Below, one piece after another: positions 35,201-46,791 of a stretch of 64,000 bases of DNA. The notes under the pieces were generated by a model. The model was not told the origin of the DNA. It worked only from the letters and a program-made list of their open reading frames with translations, and made no database searches. The position numbers were made by a program, and so were the translations under genes. Source of the stretch: Nectonema munidae (Eukaryota; Nematomorpha; Nectonematoida; Nectonematidae); assembly GCA_030549495.1 (NCBI GenBank), contig JAUIRK010000926.1:124001-188000 (forward strand), in the 5' to 3' direction. Each line of letters starts with the position of its first letter. Position 1 is the first letter of the stretch.

Positions 35201-38200
35201 ACAACTGCCGTCCAGAGCTACTAGCTTGTTCTACCCGAAACTAAAGATTAAAGCGCCTTTTCTCGCTTTTCAACTCTAGATCATTTAGTCATTAGAACAA
35301 CTCCGCCACGTGAAGGCAGATCTAGAGATTTTTTATTATTGCTGCAAACTACGTCAGATCCTATTAATCTGACCAGAGAGCAATGAAGTTTCAGAACACA
35401 CTACATAAAGATATAACCGAATGGATCCAGATGGAAAATGCGAAGAGTGTTGAAGTATCCTTACAAAAGGCCTTACAATCAGCTTCATCACAGTTTCGAG
35501 TTCTCTAGCTCCACTCGATAGCCGTCGAGATATTTGTAAATCGTAGATCCATTTTTCGTAGCACAACAATTGTTTGTCCATAATATCCCGATTTTGTCAA
35601 AATCAACGAAAATGACTCGAAAATTGAAACAAGGTCTGAACTCACCTTCTATGCAGATATGTTTGCTCAAAACAGACTCAACATAAATCCCGGGCACCTA
35701 CAACGATTTTTTCTATGTAGAAAGCTCATTGCCGGGGGCATTCACAGTCGTATTCTATGTTCTTATATCAGAAACCAATGACAAGTACAAGAATATAGTC
35801 CAAACCTTTATTAACAAAGGCTTCCAAGATATCTACACTTATCAATGTCTTCAGTATCCAAAGTTATCTTTCCAACGTGTATACTTCAGATTAATTATAA
35901 AGTTATTCAATCAAGCTTGATCCAAGAAACTTTAGATAGGATCATCCCATCTTCTAAGATGGCTACTGCACTTTCCTACAAACAGTATAGCTTTACACTA
36001 TTTCCTAGTGGGAATAACAGGATTGGGGAAAATTTTCCTCTTTTCTATCATTGACTACAAGGCATCCTCTTTGAACATGTTGTAACTAATGAGGTCATCG
36101 ATAGTGCAAGGCCTCCGCTTACCCCAATCGATCCGTGACCAATTTGTCAAATCTTTCTCTATCAATTATTTCAACAACTTTGCACATCTGCCTAAGTGCA
36201 GTCTATCGCCAAACACTGATATCAAGATATAACTAGAATTCGAAGCAGAGAAGATGAATTATGGCTAATATTTACACCTCTCCCTAATTTATTCAAAGAC
36301 ATTAGGGCAGCCCTTTATTTATGACTTTTCACTTGGTTATTCGGAGCTTTTATCCGATAAAGCTATTCAATAAATCCAACATTGGCCACTAGAATATGAC
36401 AGATTCACATACTACAATCTGTATGGAAAGTATCCACCTGGATGTGTTGATAAGTCAAAACGAATTTTAGTTTCATACCTTACAAATAACCTGGCCACAG
36501 TTAAAGATGTAATTGAAGACATCAACTAACTCTGATTGAAGACGACTACATATATTGTCTCATCTTCAAAGAACGTGAATTGAAGCAATCCAACACCAGA
36601 GGCTTTTATAAGATGCTTATAAACTTGCGTTGTTTGCAAGTATCTACAGAAATGAACCTTGCCCAGGCTATGCTACCCCTTTATTCAAACCAAACAATGA
36701 CGTCGAACTTTATTACCACTCTCAGAAAATTCAACTCCTTATCATCTAGTATGTCAAGTAATCACACCAGCACTAGTTACTTCATATCATTTGATTAGAG
36801 TAACTGATGTCTGTCCATGTCATCTGCTCTTACCAATCCTACTTTCCTTGAATTAAATAGGCTTTTCAACTTGGAGAGGATTTATACATCTCCCCACTTG
36901 CTGCTGATGAAAAGTATCATCCTTATTGTCAACCGTTTCTTCCCGCCGAAAAGTTTAAGGAGTCGTGGTCTAGCTGAATACACCTATAGCAATTCTTTCT
37001 CGCTATCTTGGTTTGAGGGGATGCGCCAGAAAGTGAGGACGGTATTCACGGATATGCTCATCGAGTGGCTTCTATACAACCTTGGATTAGAAGGAAAGCT
37101 CATTGGCCAGAAAGATAATCAAGGTGTGGTTATTTCTCAGGACCAAGTAGCTCTTCGCAGTGCTCCCATATGCGTAGTCAACAGAAAAAAAGGAAAATGT
37201 TATAAACTCTTTTCATGATGTCTGCTCCAAAATTTGGTTTCATTTGAAGCCAAACGAGACGTGAGTAAGTACCATACTATTCAACTACGGGAAATCTTTT
37301 TACCTGTTTGGAGTGGAGGTATCCAACGAATTAAAAAGAGCTTCCCTGGTACTTGCCCAGTCTAACGACGTTTCGCACCGTCAACAACGACGTTGGAACT
37401 ATTTTTTCCAACTGCTCGGCGCTTGCCAGTTCCGATCTTACAAGCCATATTGCATATCTCTTTTCCTTAACTTTTCAGCTCATTTGACTGTGATGCCCCT
37501 CTACAACTACAATGCACCCTCTTTGTTGAAACTTTATGTATCATCCCTAAACAATTAGGCGGATACAATACCCGTTTGTATACTTTTGTATAAAAGGTGT
37601 GATAGACCCCTTAAGCAATACATTAGCATTCAATCAATACTTCCAATGTATCTCTCCTCCCCTTCCGCCACAAATGATCGCTTTCCTACGATTTAGCATT
37701 TCCATAGACTATTTATATAAATCTCTTCAAAGATCCCTACTGCTCGAACATCGACACCATTGAATTGATAATAAGGGGAGAAATTAAAAAGAAGCTCCCA
37801 GACATTGTCAGAAATCAAGAAGTCAAAGAGTTATTCTCTCATAGCTCCTACCAAAATGAAAGTCCTCTTATCTCAAAGGCCATTTCAAGCCAGATTAGCA
37901 AACAAATTGTATACTTTATCAAATATATCACTTATCGAGAGTATGATTTCAAAATTTAACTCCTCGGTGCGATTGATTCTTTCTGGAACCAGTAAGATCA
38001 TGAAAACTAGATAATCGACATCGGTAAATATGCTTCTCTACAATACAATTCGTCAATACTCATTCTATTCTACTAAATTTTCAGCTTAGAAATCGCAGCC
38101 TTCTACTAGCCAATAATTTACGACACGCTATACGGAGGAATAACACCCTCCATGAAAGCATTTCCTGAGCAAATACAAATCTCATTAAACGTGGACAAAA

Positions 38201-41200
38201 ACTTGGATTATGAGAGAACCTTCGTTATTGACAGGAGTCATTATAGTGACAAATTCTTGATTAGAGGAGCTTACCATCCGTACCTCTGTACGAGAACTAA
38301 GCTGAAATATAAATCCGCGAGCTAGACATCATAGCGACAAGTCTACATACAATGAAAGACATAGTCACTATGCCTTCTTGGCTTGAACAAATTAATCGCT
38401 GGAGAGATAATGAGAGGCTAACTCGCCCATCGATTAAACGACCCATTACATGTCGACACTTGTTCTATCAACGGTTTAGTTTATTTCAATTCTCACGTCG
38501 CCATAACAACAGATTGGCCCGTTAAATATGCACGTCGATCATCGAATCAAACTATATGTTCCCAGTGGATCATGCTTAATACTCTTAAGGTACTCGAAAC
38601 CATATTCTTCTTACAACCTACCCTTCCTAAAAATATAACGGTCACTTTACACGCGTTGCATGTACTTCTGAAGTTGATGACAGTGTCAATGATCTTATGT
38701 TCTCTCCGCTATATCAAGCAGTCCCTGCTTTCCCCCAAAATACAAACAGTGCAAAGGTTTTAATTAAGAGACAAGCAATCACAATGTCTTATGATGAATT
38801 TGATATTTAACTATGGAACATAAGCGTATAAATAACAATTTTAAAATGAGTGCTAATTTTGATAAGCTAATGAAGATAGTGGTTTGACATCTTTATTATC
38901 ACATGAAAGTTACTAAAGAAAAAATCTCGAACGCTTTTCTTTTCCTGGTTAAAAAAATTAAGCAAAATGTCTAAATTTCTTCATTAAATAAAAAAAGAGA
39001 GATAAAAAACAGAGATTGAGAGAAAAAAGAAAGAGAATGTAAAAAGGAAAGGTAAATGGGTTAAAGCGTGATGTTGTTCTGCTGAATGAAAAAGTTGATA
39101 ATTCAGTTAAAAGTTCATCTACTTTTAATCAATTAAGGACACTTATTGAAATTAGATTATATTGATAATGTAGTTTCTGCTTGTACCCCTTCTTCTATCA
39201 CATCTACTACTGACTCAACTTCTGTTATCCGCTATTCTCAAGTACTTAGGTCAAAAGTTACACAAATTTCGTTGAAAAATAAAGTAAAAAAGTGTATGAA
39301 CCTTTTGATGCAAAACTTTCCCTTATCACTCCCAAATTTTTTACTGAGGACTTAAATGATGTAGAAATAGCGAAAGCTATCAATAATGATTTCAATCCAT
39401 CAAGGAATCATCTTTGTTTTAGCAGATTTAAGAAGACTAACTCTCTTTTATAATCCTTCTTCCCGTTTCCTACTTTTATCATCAAGGATATTGATAATTC
39501 GCTTAAAAGTGATGATACAAAGATACAATTATAACTTAAAATGGATTTTTAAAAAGATGGTATTCTGAAAATAAGACAAAGTCCAAATCCCCCAAGAATA
39601 ATAAAGTTGGTATTCGTTTAAAATTTTTACATTCTAGGAAATATATTTATTTTAATTGCAAAGCATTTGAACTTGAACTTTTATCTTCCCATATGAAGAT
39701 TTGTTATAATTGTAATAGGGATGGTCATTTATCAAGTGATTGTAAAAATGCTGCTGCTTGCTGTAGATTATGTTCAGGAGATCATGAGTCAAGATATTGT
39801 CAAATTAATGATCCCAAGAAATCGTTGTAGAAATTGTGCTAATAAGAATTTATATTTCAGACATGTTTCTGACTCTTCTGAGTGCAGCTCTTTCACAAAT
39901 CTTAGACAATATCTAGATATAGTAATGCTCTATCCCTCTATCTAAATCAGTAATGAATGACAAAAGTGTTCTGATTTATATGATTTAGAAATTTTTACTG
40001 AATCAGAATTTTCTAATATAAACAAACCCCGATGAAATTAATTATATATCTTCTCTACATAATAGTTCCAGACTTAAAATTCTTCAAATGAATATTTCTT
40101 AAATTGCCTTATAATTTTGAATCTTTACAATTGTTTCTCTATTCTTTGAGTTTTGAGTTTGATTTTCTAGTTTTCTCTGAAATTTGGCAGCCCCATGGTC
40201 TTAATTTCTCGATTCCAGACTACAGTTACAAATTTTATGAAAAATTCATAAGTATATCTGTTATCTATCGTCCCTTATCTTCGAGTATCCATAGTTTTAT
40301 TAGTTATCTTACAAACTTTTTTCATGAACTTGATTTATCTAGAAATAATTTAGTTTGTGAAGACTTCAATATTAACTTACTCTCAGCTCAAGTAGATCTT
40401 TCTTGCTTTCACAATTTAAACACATTTATAGAGCATGGTTTCTTACCAACGATATCTAAACACACCCGTTTCTACTTAAAATTAATTGACAATATCTTCT
40501 CTAATATTAAATTATCTTTTAAATTTTTTAATGTACTAACAGATATTTCGGACCATTATAAAAATTCCTCATCAATTTACTTCATTAACGATTTCATTCT
40601 TGCCTTTTCTAAATTCCACTTAAACTAATTGCAAAAAAACAACTAATATAGAAAAAATGTCACTAATCAAAATTTTCTGAACTATAAAAATTTTGTAAAA
40701 CTTTACAAATATGAAGTAAAGAGATCTAAATCCTTTCATCATTCAATAGAACTACTTAAAATAGTAAGCAAAATATATGTAAATTCTTAAATAAACTTTT
40801 GAAACTTAAACCTAATACAGTTAGTTCTATTGATGCTGAAAACCTTGCTGAACATTTTTCTGTAGCAATAAATGAAACAGCCGATGATTCTTTTAGCTAC
40901 TTGGATACTACCGAACTCTTCTTCATTCTACAATCTACATTGATATCTTAACAAATATTCTTTAAAAAACCTTGATTATATTGGTGATGATGAAATAAAT
41001 CTGTTATCATTATTTCTTTACCATACATTAGTGAAATTCTTTTGCATTTTTATAACTTATCGCTTTCATCTCGAACTTTCCCAACAATTTTAAAGCTGGC
41101 TAAAATTATCTCAGTACAAAAAGAAAGTAATGACGTATCTCCTCCATCTAACTTTATGCCAATTTCATTACTTTCCAATTTTTCAAAAATATTTTAAAAA

Positions 41201-44200
41201 ATGGTTCTTGAAAAAATGATCTCATTTGCTAATTAAAAAATATTATTACAGCTTGACAACATGCTTTTCTTTCTGGATCTTCTACCGAGAAAGCATTAAG
41301 GCACTTTTTATTCGATATTTCTAACTCATTTTATGAGCAAAATTTTTGTCTTTTATTATTCCTCGACTTTCCGAAAGTTTAGGTGTGGTTTTTCCCAAAC
41401 TTCAAAAACTGGGTTTTAGATCTAAATTTAATACTTGGTTAGTAAGCTATCTTTCTAATAGATCCTTTTTTGTATCCTCTAACCAATGTCTATCTTCTGT
41501 AAAGAGGATTTACTCTGGAGTCCCTCAGGTTCTATCCTAGAGCCGTTTTTCATGATTTGCCATCCATTCTCCCTGCATATTGTGGAACTCACATGTATGC
41601 TGATGATGTTACTATACTGTTCAAATCTGATTTTCTTATAAATTCTAGTCTAGTCAATGACACTGTCTAGAAAGGCTTTCGATCTGGAGTAAAATGAACC
41701 TTTTTAGCTTGAACCATGCAAAATGCAAATACATGATTTTCTGTAGTAATAGCATTAAGATTTAATTGAGGGTTTTTCAAATAGTAGGGTTGCTCTGATA
41801 AAGTTTCTAGGTATTAGTTTAAGTGATAACGTTTGTTGCGTTAGTCATATAAAATCTATAATCCTAATAATCTCTCGCTTAAGTGGTATATTTTTAAAAT
41901 TACGTAACTTTCTCTCGTCAAATGCCAAAAAGACTTTGTACTATGCATATATTTTTCCACACATTTGATACTGCTATCTTGTTTGGGGTTCTTCGAGCCA
42001 TACCTTCATTAAAAGAATCCATAAGCTTCAAATTAGATACTTTAAATTCGTAAACTTTCATTTCAATTCCTGTATTTTTCTTGAACTTGATGCATATCAA
42101 ATTCATCAATTAGTTTGTTCCTTCTTCTTTTTTAAACTGTTTTTTATATTAGTCCTTTTCACAACTACTTTATCACGAACAGTTCAATTCATAATCACTA
42201 CACTAAAACTGTTAATGGTTACCTCTTTTTTTATCTACCTTGTGTTCAGCCTGTTTTCATTTATAAATAAATAAATTTAAAAAAATAATATAGTTCAATC
42301 TAATTTAAAAAGTTACTAAATTTTATTTCAAGAAATTCAAAAAATTTTGAAATTTTTATTATAAAGTATAATCTGGACCGAATAGCCACTAATGGAGGCG
42401 ATCAGCTAAAAAAAATATGAAACAAAAACATGTTCTTTTGGGGCAAACAGCTAGAGAAGAAAAATAAAAGAGCAAAGAAGCCTTTAGACGAGAGTCGCCC
42501 AACGCGGTTCCGTTGTACCATAAGGGATTCACAAAAAAATTAGAAGGACCGGAGAAAATTTGAAAGAAAAGTTTGTTGAAGACAAGTGAGTAATCTTTTA
42601 TTTAAGTAACCTCTTACATAAGGGATAATTTATATAATTACCTGAGTGTTATGCAGCACTCATCTACAACTAATAAAAATAACATCACGATTCTCTTCAA
42701 TATTTAAACAAATTTTTTAGCTAGAAATTATGAAAAACCAATTACCGATTCGTGACTAAGATTGGGGGATTCATAGCAAAAAAAAGTTAAAAAAAACCGT
42801 GTTTTATACCTATGCACTTTACAAATCAATTTTTTTGAATTTTGATAGAAGCAAATTTTTATTGAGGCTCGCCTAACCCTTACGTAGAATCAACGGAAGC
42901 TAAAAAAATAATTAAGGCTCAAATAATTATATCACTTTATGCACCCATGCCAAATATCCCAATTTTGACTGGATTATACCAATTTATACACTTTAACCAA
43001 ATTCCAATTTTCGAGACAAAAATTTTAGTAAAATCGTAATAAAAAAACTTTTTTTATTCATTTAAAAATATATTTATTATATAAAATCTCTTCTAAAAGA
43101 AAGATAATTTTTAGTATAGTAAAAAAAATCCAAACTGAACCCTAATTATACTAACATCCCAAAAGAAATTAGCCAATAATGTCATGAATTTAAACTTGTA
43201 CACATGTTGAAGGCTGTTAAAAATAGGATGTTTGGTTATATATCAAAAGATTGTTGAATAAGCTGAAAATTTTTATTTTTTTCATAAAAAATAATATACT
43301 CTGTCTATATACACTTTTGAAGTTTTTTTTTGTAATTTTACTTTTTTTTTTAAATATTTTTAAGCTTTGTTGAGAATAACAAACGACAAACTTAATGAAT
43401 ATATATATATATAACTATTTCAAATTTCTAATAAAATAGAAATTATTGAAACTTTTATGATGTTGGGAACTTATAAAACACATTTACTGAAAGACATTCT
43501 TCTTCCTTATCTCTGATGCTCCCTCTCATCCTCTCCTTTTTCATTTTATTTTACTTTCTAAGACTACGAACAATTTATAATAATTTTTTTCTAGCATTTC
43601 CTTTGTTTTATTTTATAAATAATAATATTGTTAAGATGTGGGAATTACAATCCAGATTTTTGATTTAAAAAATAGGCAAAATCACACATGATTATGAAGA
43701 ATTTAAAATGTTGACAAGTCTATTTATGACAGCATTAAAATAGCAAATAACGAAAAATATCATATAAAACGAAAAATCTACATTTTGAAAATACTAGGAT
43801 TAGAATTCTAGAAATTATCTGTTTGATGAAATATTATAATTAGAAAGTTTAAATTTTATCCCTTTGAAGAGGATATTTTTCTAGACTAATCGTCTGTTTT
43901 TTTTCCAACAAAATTTTATATATTTTTAGGCAGACTTATTGAATATACTTACATATTCATATTAAAAGTAATTTTGATATGCATTTTTGAATTCATTTCT
44001 TATAAAACAGTCATCTCATTGATCCTCGTCCAGGGGATAATTTCATTTATCTATTCGATGAAAATAATTTTGAAGCGATAATGAAATAACTAAAATAAAA
44101 TAGTGCCTATATCAAAGAAATAAGTTGCCATATATTTTAAAATATTAAAATAATTTATAAATTTAATTTTAAATATTTATTACTTGGGTGAGTCGTTGGA

Positions 44201-44400
44201 ACATGTTGTCCCATTTTTCCTCCTTTTAGCATCGATAAAAGCGTAGTTTTGCCGGCATTATCTAGGCCTAAGAAGACAAGCTTTCCACATTTTTTATATA
44301 AACCTTAATAAACTATAAAAGTCAAGTGGAAAAATATTAGAAAATAACTAAAATTACCTAGATAATTAAGAACATTAGTGAGCCAATCCCATACAAACAT
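29220..44400 (-). CDS. Sar1: Sar1, COPII small GTPase, 6 exons
   Basis: Sar1 recruits the COPII coat at ER exit sites. The six minus-strand exons are 44400-44358, 44303-44184, 34764-34699, 34640-34537, 32606-32475 and 29336-29220. They total 582 nt, giving 193 aa, the same length as Drosophila Sar1. Introns are GT-AG with phases 1,1,1,0,0. The start [15 protein letters not shown] is the amphipathic membrane-inserting helix. The G motifs are the P-loop GLDNAGKT (27-34), DLGGH (70-74, with the Sar1-type catalytic His), NKID (129-132) and CSVLK (173-177); the protein ends [15 protein letters not shown]. Every junction is supported by matching phase and by family sequence on both sides. Intron 2 is 9.4 kb and carries a fossil viral L gene and a LINE. 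The exon-5 donor GTTCGC is weak. The gene looks fully functional. Confidence 0.96.
29540..30300. repeat. composite repeat region with recurring GCCCCC-AATAATTT-GATGTGCGCCC word
   Basis: The phrase CGCCCCC then AATAATTT then GATGTGCGCCC occurs near 29768 and 30235, with a partial copy near 30004. GTGTC-TAGACT words recur at about 29840 and 29960. A palindrome (CCCCGGGATTCCCCGGGG) lies at about 29557. It looks like nested transposon ends within Sar1 intron 5; no boundaries could be fixed. A TA run precedes 30300. Confidence 0.45.
30490..32110 (+). pseudogene. decayed hAT-like transposon with BED zinc finger
   Basis: Plus strand, Sar1 intron 5. A BED-type finger [10 protein letters not shown]...[10 protein letters not shown] (about 30519-30605; Cys, Cys, His, His spacing) is followed by KFQKIDNFC. 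The frame is then interrupted by an unrelated GC-richer segment (about 30735-31130). Downstream are transposase-like words in broken frames: [35 protein letters not shown] alternates, and [14 protein letters not shown] (about 32040-32080). A 30-bp direct repeat occurs at about 31154 and 31238. I assign hAT from the BED finger and general order; the subfamily is unclear. Confidence 0.55.
32640..32960. other. intronic sequence with small inverted repeat
   Basis: Sar1 intron 4. A perfect 7-bp stem GTCGAAG/CTTCGAC with a 7-base loop lies at about 32783-32803 in a tRNA-like context (CTTCGACTCC). No tRNA fold could be completed. Nothing else recognised. Confidence 0.3.
32972..34390 (-). pseudogene. 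decayed hAT transposase in Sar1 intron 4
   Basis: Minus-strand frames in order: an N-proximal block SIFNQPAFL-like ([18 protein letters not shown], about 34215-34160) with [14 protein letters not shown] and [20 protein letters not shown] (about 33945-33905); a middle block [14 protein letters not shown] and [20 protein letters not shown] (about 33720-33590); and the C-terminal dimerisation block [18 protein letters not shown] (about 33115-33060). All match a hAT transposase. Frameshifts and stops separate the three blocks. It shares the minus orientation of Sar1. Terminal repeats were not identified. Confidence 0.78.
34950..35335 (-). repeat. RTE-like LINE 5'-end repeat copy
   Basis: About 300 bases are clearly related to 46150-46338 plus 47837-47880: matching words include TTTTG-ATTCAGGATTGGAAA, GCTTAAACC-CAAGGCAG, TTGTTCTACCCGAA, ATCATTTAG and ATCTAGAGATTT. 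In the other copy this sequence precedes LINE endonuclease coding sequence, so it is probably the 5' leader of that LINE. The spot homologous to the hAT insertion at 46.3 kb is unoccupied here (about 35285-35293). Confidence 0.7.
35345..38780 (+). pseudogene. endogenous viral element: mononegavirus L (RNA polymerase) gene, N-terminal half, decayed
   Basis: Plus strand, antisense inside Sar1 intron 2. Segments in order resemble the L protein of non-segmented negative-strand RNA viruses, most like rhabdo-type L. There is a KERELK block (36568-36585) followed by a TEMNLAQ-MLPL segment and [13 protein letters not shown] segment and [11 protein letters not shown] lead into the catalytic motif site, which reads KDNQ (37111-37122) where the order has GDNQ. 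An [13 protein letters not shown] block follows (about 37303-37341), then more L-like sequence to about 37960 and weaker traces to 38780. Frame changes fall near 36530 and between 37220 and 37310; stops occur at 36796, 36808 and many other points. About 3.4 kb remains of a gene normally over 6 kb. It cannot encode a polymerase. The exact ends and the viral family are uncertain. Confidence 0.85.
39140..42290 (+). mobile_element. decayed Jockey-like LINE in Sar1 intron 2
   Basis: ORF1 remnant (about 39140-39950): SYSQVL-like start, then two cysteine clusters [14 protein letters not shown] and [14 protein letters not shown] (about 39697-39800), as in Jockey-type ORF1. Endonuclease remnant (about 40080-40630): [21 protein letters not shown] and a final SDH. 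RT remnant (about 40950-41700): IFQKYF-like, SGVPQ (about 41516) and the catalytic YADD (41596-41607), then [12 protein letters not shown] and C-terminal words to about 42200. A short (taaa)n-like tail is near 42265-42285. It has many stops and shifts and lies antisense to Sar1. Confidence 0.8.
42300..43855. other. intronic, gene-free
   Basis: Sar1 intron 2. AT-rich, with a GC-richer patch at about 42480-42530 whose origin I cannot tell. No coding signal. Confidence 0.35.
43860..44036. mobile_element. TTAA-type MITE, degenerate, in Sar1 intron 2
   Basis: The left end TTATCCCTTTGAAGAGGAT and the right end, read in reverse, TTATCCCCTGGACGAGGAT, are inverted repeats. ATCGTCTG (reverse of CAGACGAT) and GGCAGACTT words are inside, as in the other TTAA MITEs. 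The TTAA flanks have decayed to TTAT/ATAA. Confidence 0.6.
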
Positions 44401-45440
44401 AATCAATAAAACTTTAAGAATATAAGAGCTAAAAATAGAAATTAATTACAAAAGTATTTTATGCGAACTCTAAAAATAGTATTAGATTATTATAATATCA
44501 TACTAATTAAAATAAGACTACTAAGTGTTTATATGACGTTGGTTTATAAAAATTTTGTATTTTTAAAATTAGAATAAAAAGTGTAAAAATAAATTTAAAA
44601 AAATTTTTCTAATTAAAAAAAATATTTTTTTTACGTTACATGAGCTGGTAGATAGAGTTAAACGAATTAAATTTTTATTATTCATAATTTTGGGAAATCT
44701 AGGGTAGCAAAAGTGAGTTAGGATAAAATATAACTTCGTCCTCCTAGAAGATAAATATCTTCTTATGTGCTATATAAATCCCCCTCTCCTGAATAAATTA
44801 TTTTCTATTGAGTTTGACAGTTCAAAAACGCGATAAAGAAATGGATACTAACTAGTCATAAGAATCTTAATATTTTAGAAAAAAATCTCGTTATTATGAC
44901 AAAGTTCCACTTTCCCCAAATCAAAATTATAGAACTAAAGCGTTATTAAGAAAGTTTCCTAGACTAGTGTACCATATGAAAATTTATATCTAACTTGGAA
45001 GTCTAATAAATATAAAACTTAAGAAACTAGTATCTTGTTTACGGCAAACGTAAAAATCAAAAAATTTTTGCGAAGCGCACTAAGTTGCACTGGCCCTCAA
45101 ACTTCCCTTAGTGCGCCTCCCCCTCCAAAAAAATCGGTAACGTATAGGATGTATTGCTTTTATGAAAACGCTCAGTGGTTTAATAATCCACTTATTATTT
45201 AAATTAATGATTCTCAAACTTTTTCAATTAATGCCCTTTATCAACAAAAAAATTTTCGCCGTACTTCTAATTTTTTATTAAAATTACATATTTTGAAAGA
45301 TTAAAAAAGTCTCAAGTCACCACTCTCATTAATCCGTTGCCTGATTCTTTGGTTTGAAAGAAGACATGCGAGAGAAATCTTTTTGCCTTATCATGATAAA
45401 ATCTATTTGACTTTTCTTAACACAACTTATGTAGGTAATC
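44401..45440. other. Sar1 5' flank, gene-free
   Basis: Upstream of the Sar1 start codon (minus strand, beyond 44400). No TATA or other promoter element that I would defend. A GC-richer transposon-end-like patch lies at about 45065-45130. Confidence 0.35.
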
Positions 45441-46338
45441 TGATGTTCGAGTTTTTTTCAATATTTTGTGTTGCAAACTAACAGTTTATTTCTTTCTGCC
45501 ATTTGTAAAATCCTTTCACCATCTTTATTTTTTTTCCATACCCATGTCCTCCGTGTATTTCGTTGAAACAGTCACTATGTTCTCCAAAGTGTCCATTTAA
45601 ATCACCTCCAATTAACAACCTTTGATTTTCTATCATTTCTTCTAAATTAGCCATGAACTTTTCTTTTTCCTCTTCTTTGCATCCATTCTGCGGTGCATAT
45701 GCTGATATGATGGTTATCAGCTCATCTTCTCCCGCCAGCTTGATTCAAAACAGTTCATTCCCCTCTTTTCACTTCCAATACTTTATTTTTCCATTTAGAT
45801 GAGATTATGATTCCTACTCCATTCTTTTTGTTTGACTTTCCACTGTAAAAAAATTTAAACCCTACACCAATTTCCTTAGCAGCGTTGCCACCCATCTGGT
45901 TTCCTGTACACATATCACTTCAATGTTTCTTTTCTTTATTTCTTCTATCAACTCTAGACCCTTACCCGTCATCGATTGCACATTCCACGTGGCAAATTTC
46001 CAGTCTTTCTCCCTTCTCTTGCATGTTTTCCAACATTCTTTTTGGCCTAGGCAGTTGGATAAACCCAAGAAGTACTTTGAGCTGTACCCCGTTCTTTATT
46101 TGGATCATTGAATATTTAGTAAATAGAGCTAATGTTTTATTATCCAATGTCCTTCTTGGCGCCAACCATTTTGTTTTCAGGATTGGAAAGTTTTAGCCTT
46201 TGATCTTCCTATAGCTTAAACCACAAGGCAGTGGCAATTTGTAATCAGAGTTATTTTCTCCTACGTCAAGACTTACAAATTTGTTCTACCCGAAGCTGTA
46301 GGTTAAAGCACCCACTCGAAACTTTTTAACCTTAAATC
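45440..46338 (-). mobile_element. RTE-like LINE 5' part: leader and endonuclease domain
   Basis: The minus strand from 46068 reads an AP endonuclease N terminus: FATWNVQSMTGKGLELIEE, IEVICVQETRW, then in neighbouring frames GVGIIISSKWKN-like, ISAYAPQNGCKEEEK and GGDLNGHFGEHSDCFNEIHGGHGYGKKN (about 45640-45530). These are the N, QE, Y and GDLNxH endonuclease motifs of RTE-type LINEs. The RT part is absent, so this is a 5' fragment. Its leader (46150-46338) continues at 47837 after the hAT insertion. Frame breaks near 45860 and 45745. Confidence 0.8.
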
Positions 46339-46791
46339 ATTTAGATCAGGGGCGGGCAACCTTTTCAGAGTGAGGGCCAGATGAAACTTTTGCAAGGAGA
46401 TCACGGGCCGGAGTGAAAACGAAATCTTAGAATTACTATATTTTGTATAATACATTGATTACATGTAAAATTATATCAATTTTATCAATTTATCATTGAT
46501 TTTGTATAATACATTGATTGGAAAAAAAAATATAATACATGAATAAATTGTACAAAAATTGCATTGAACACTCTACAAATCAATGAGATTGCTGGTGTTG
46601 TTTGCCATCAAGAAGTATTTCCATGTCTGGCTCAATGGTTGAGATAGACAACAGAAGAATGTCATTGAGGTGGCGATCCGAGAGTTGGGAGCGAAGGTGA
46701 GACTTCTTCTACTTTATTTTCGAGAAGTGCTGTTCACAGCAGTAGTAGCTGCCGAATATTGCACAATGCGTTGGACAAGCGCAATGTATTT

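Noticed and set aside
45885..46196. 103-codon plus-strand frame
   Set aside because: Antisense to the LINE endonuclease frame, which carries real motifs.
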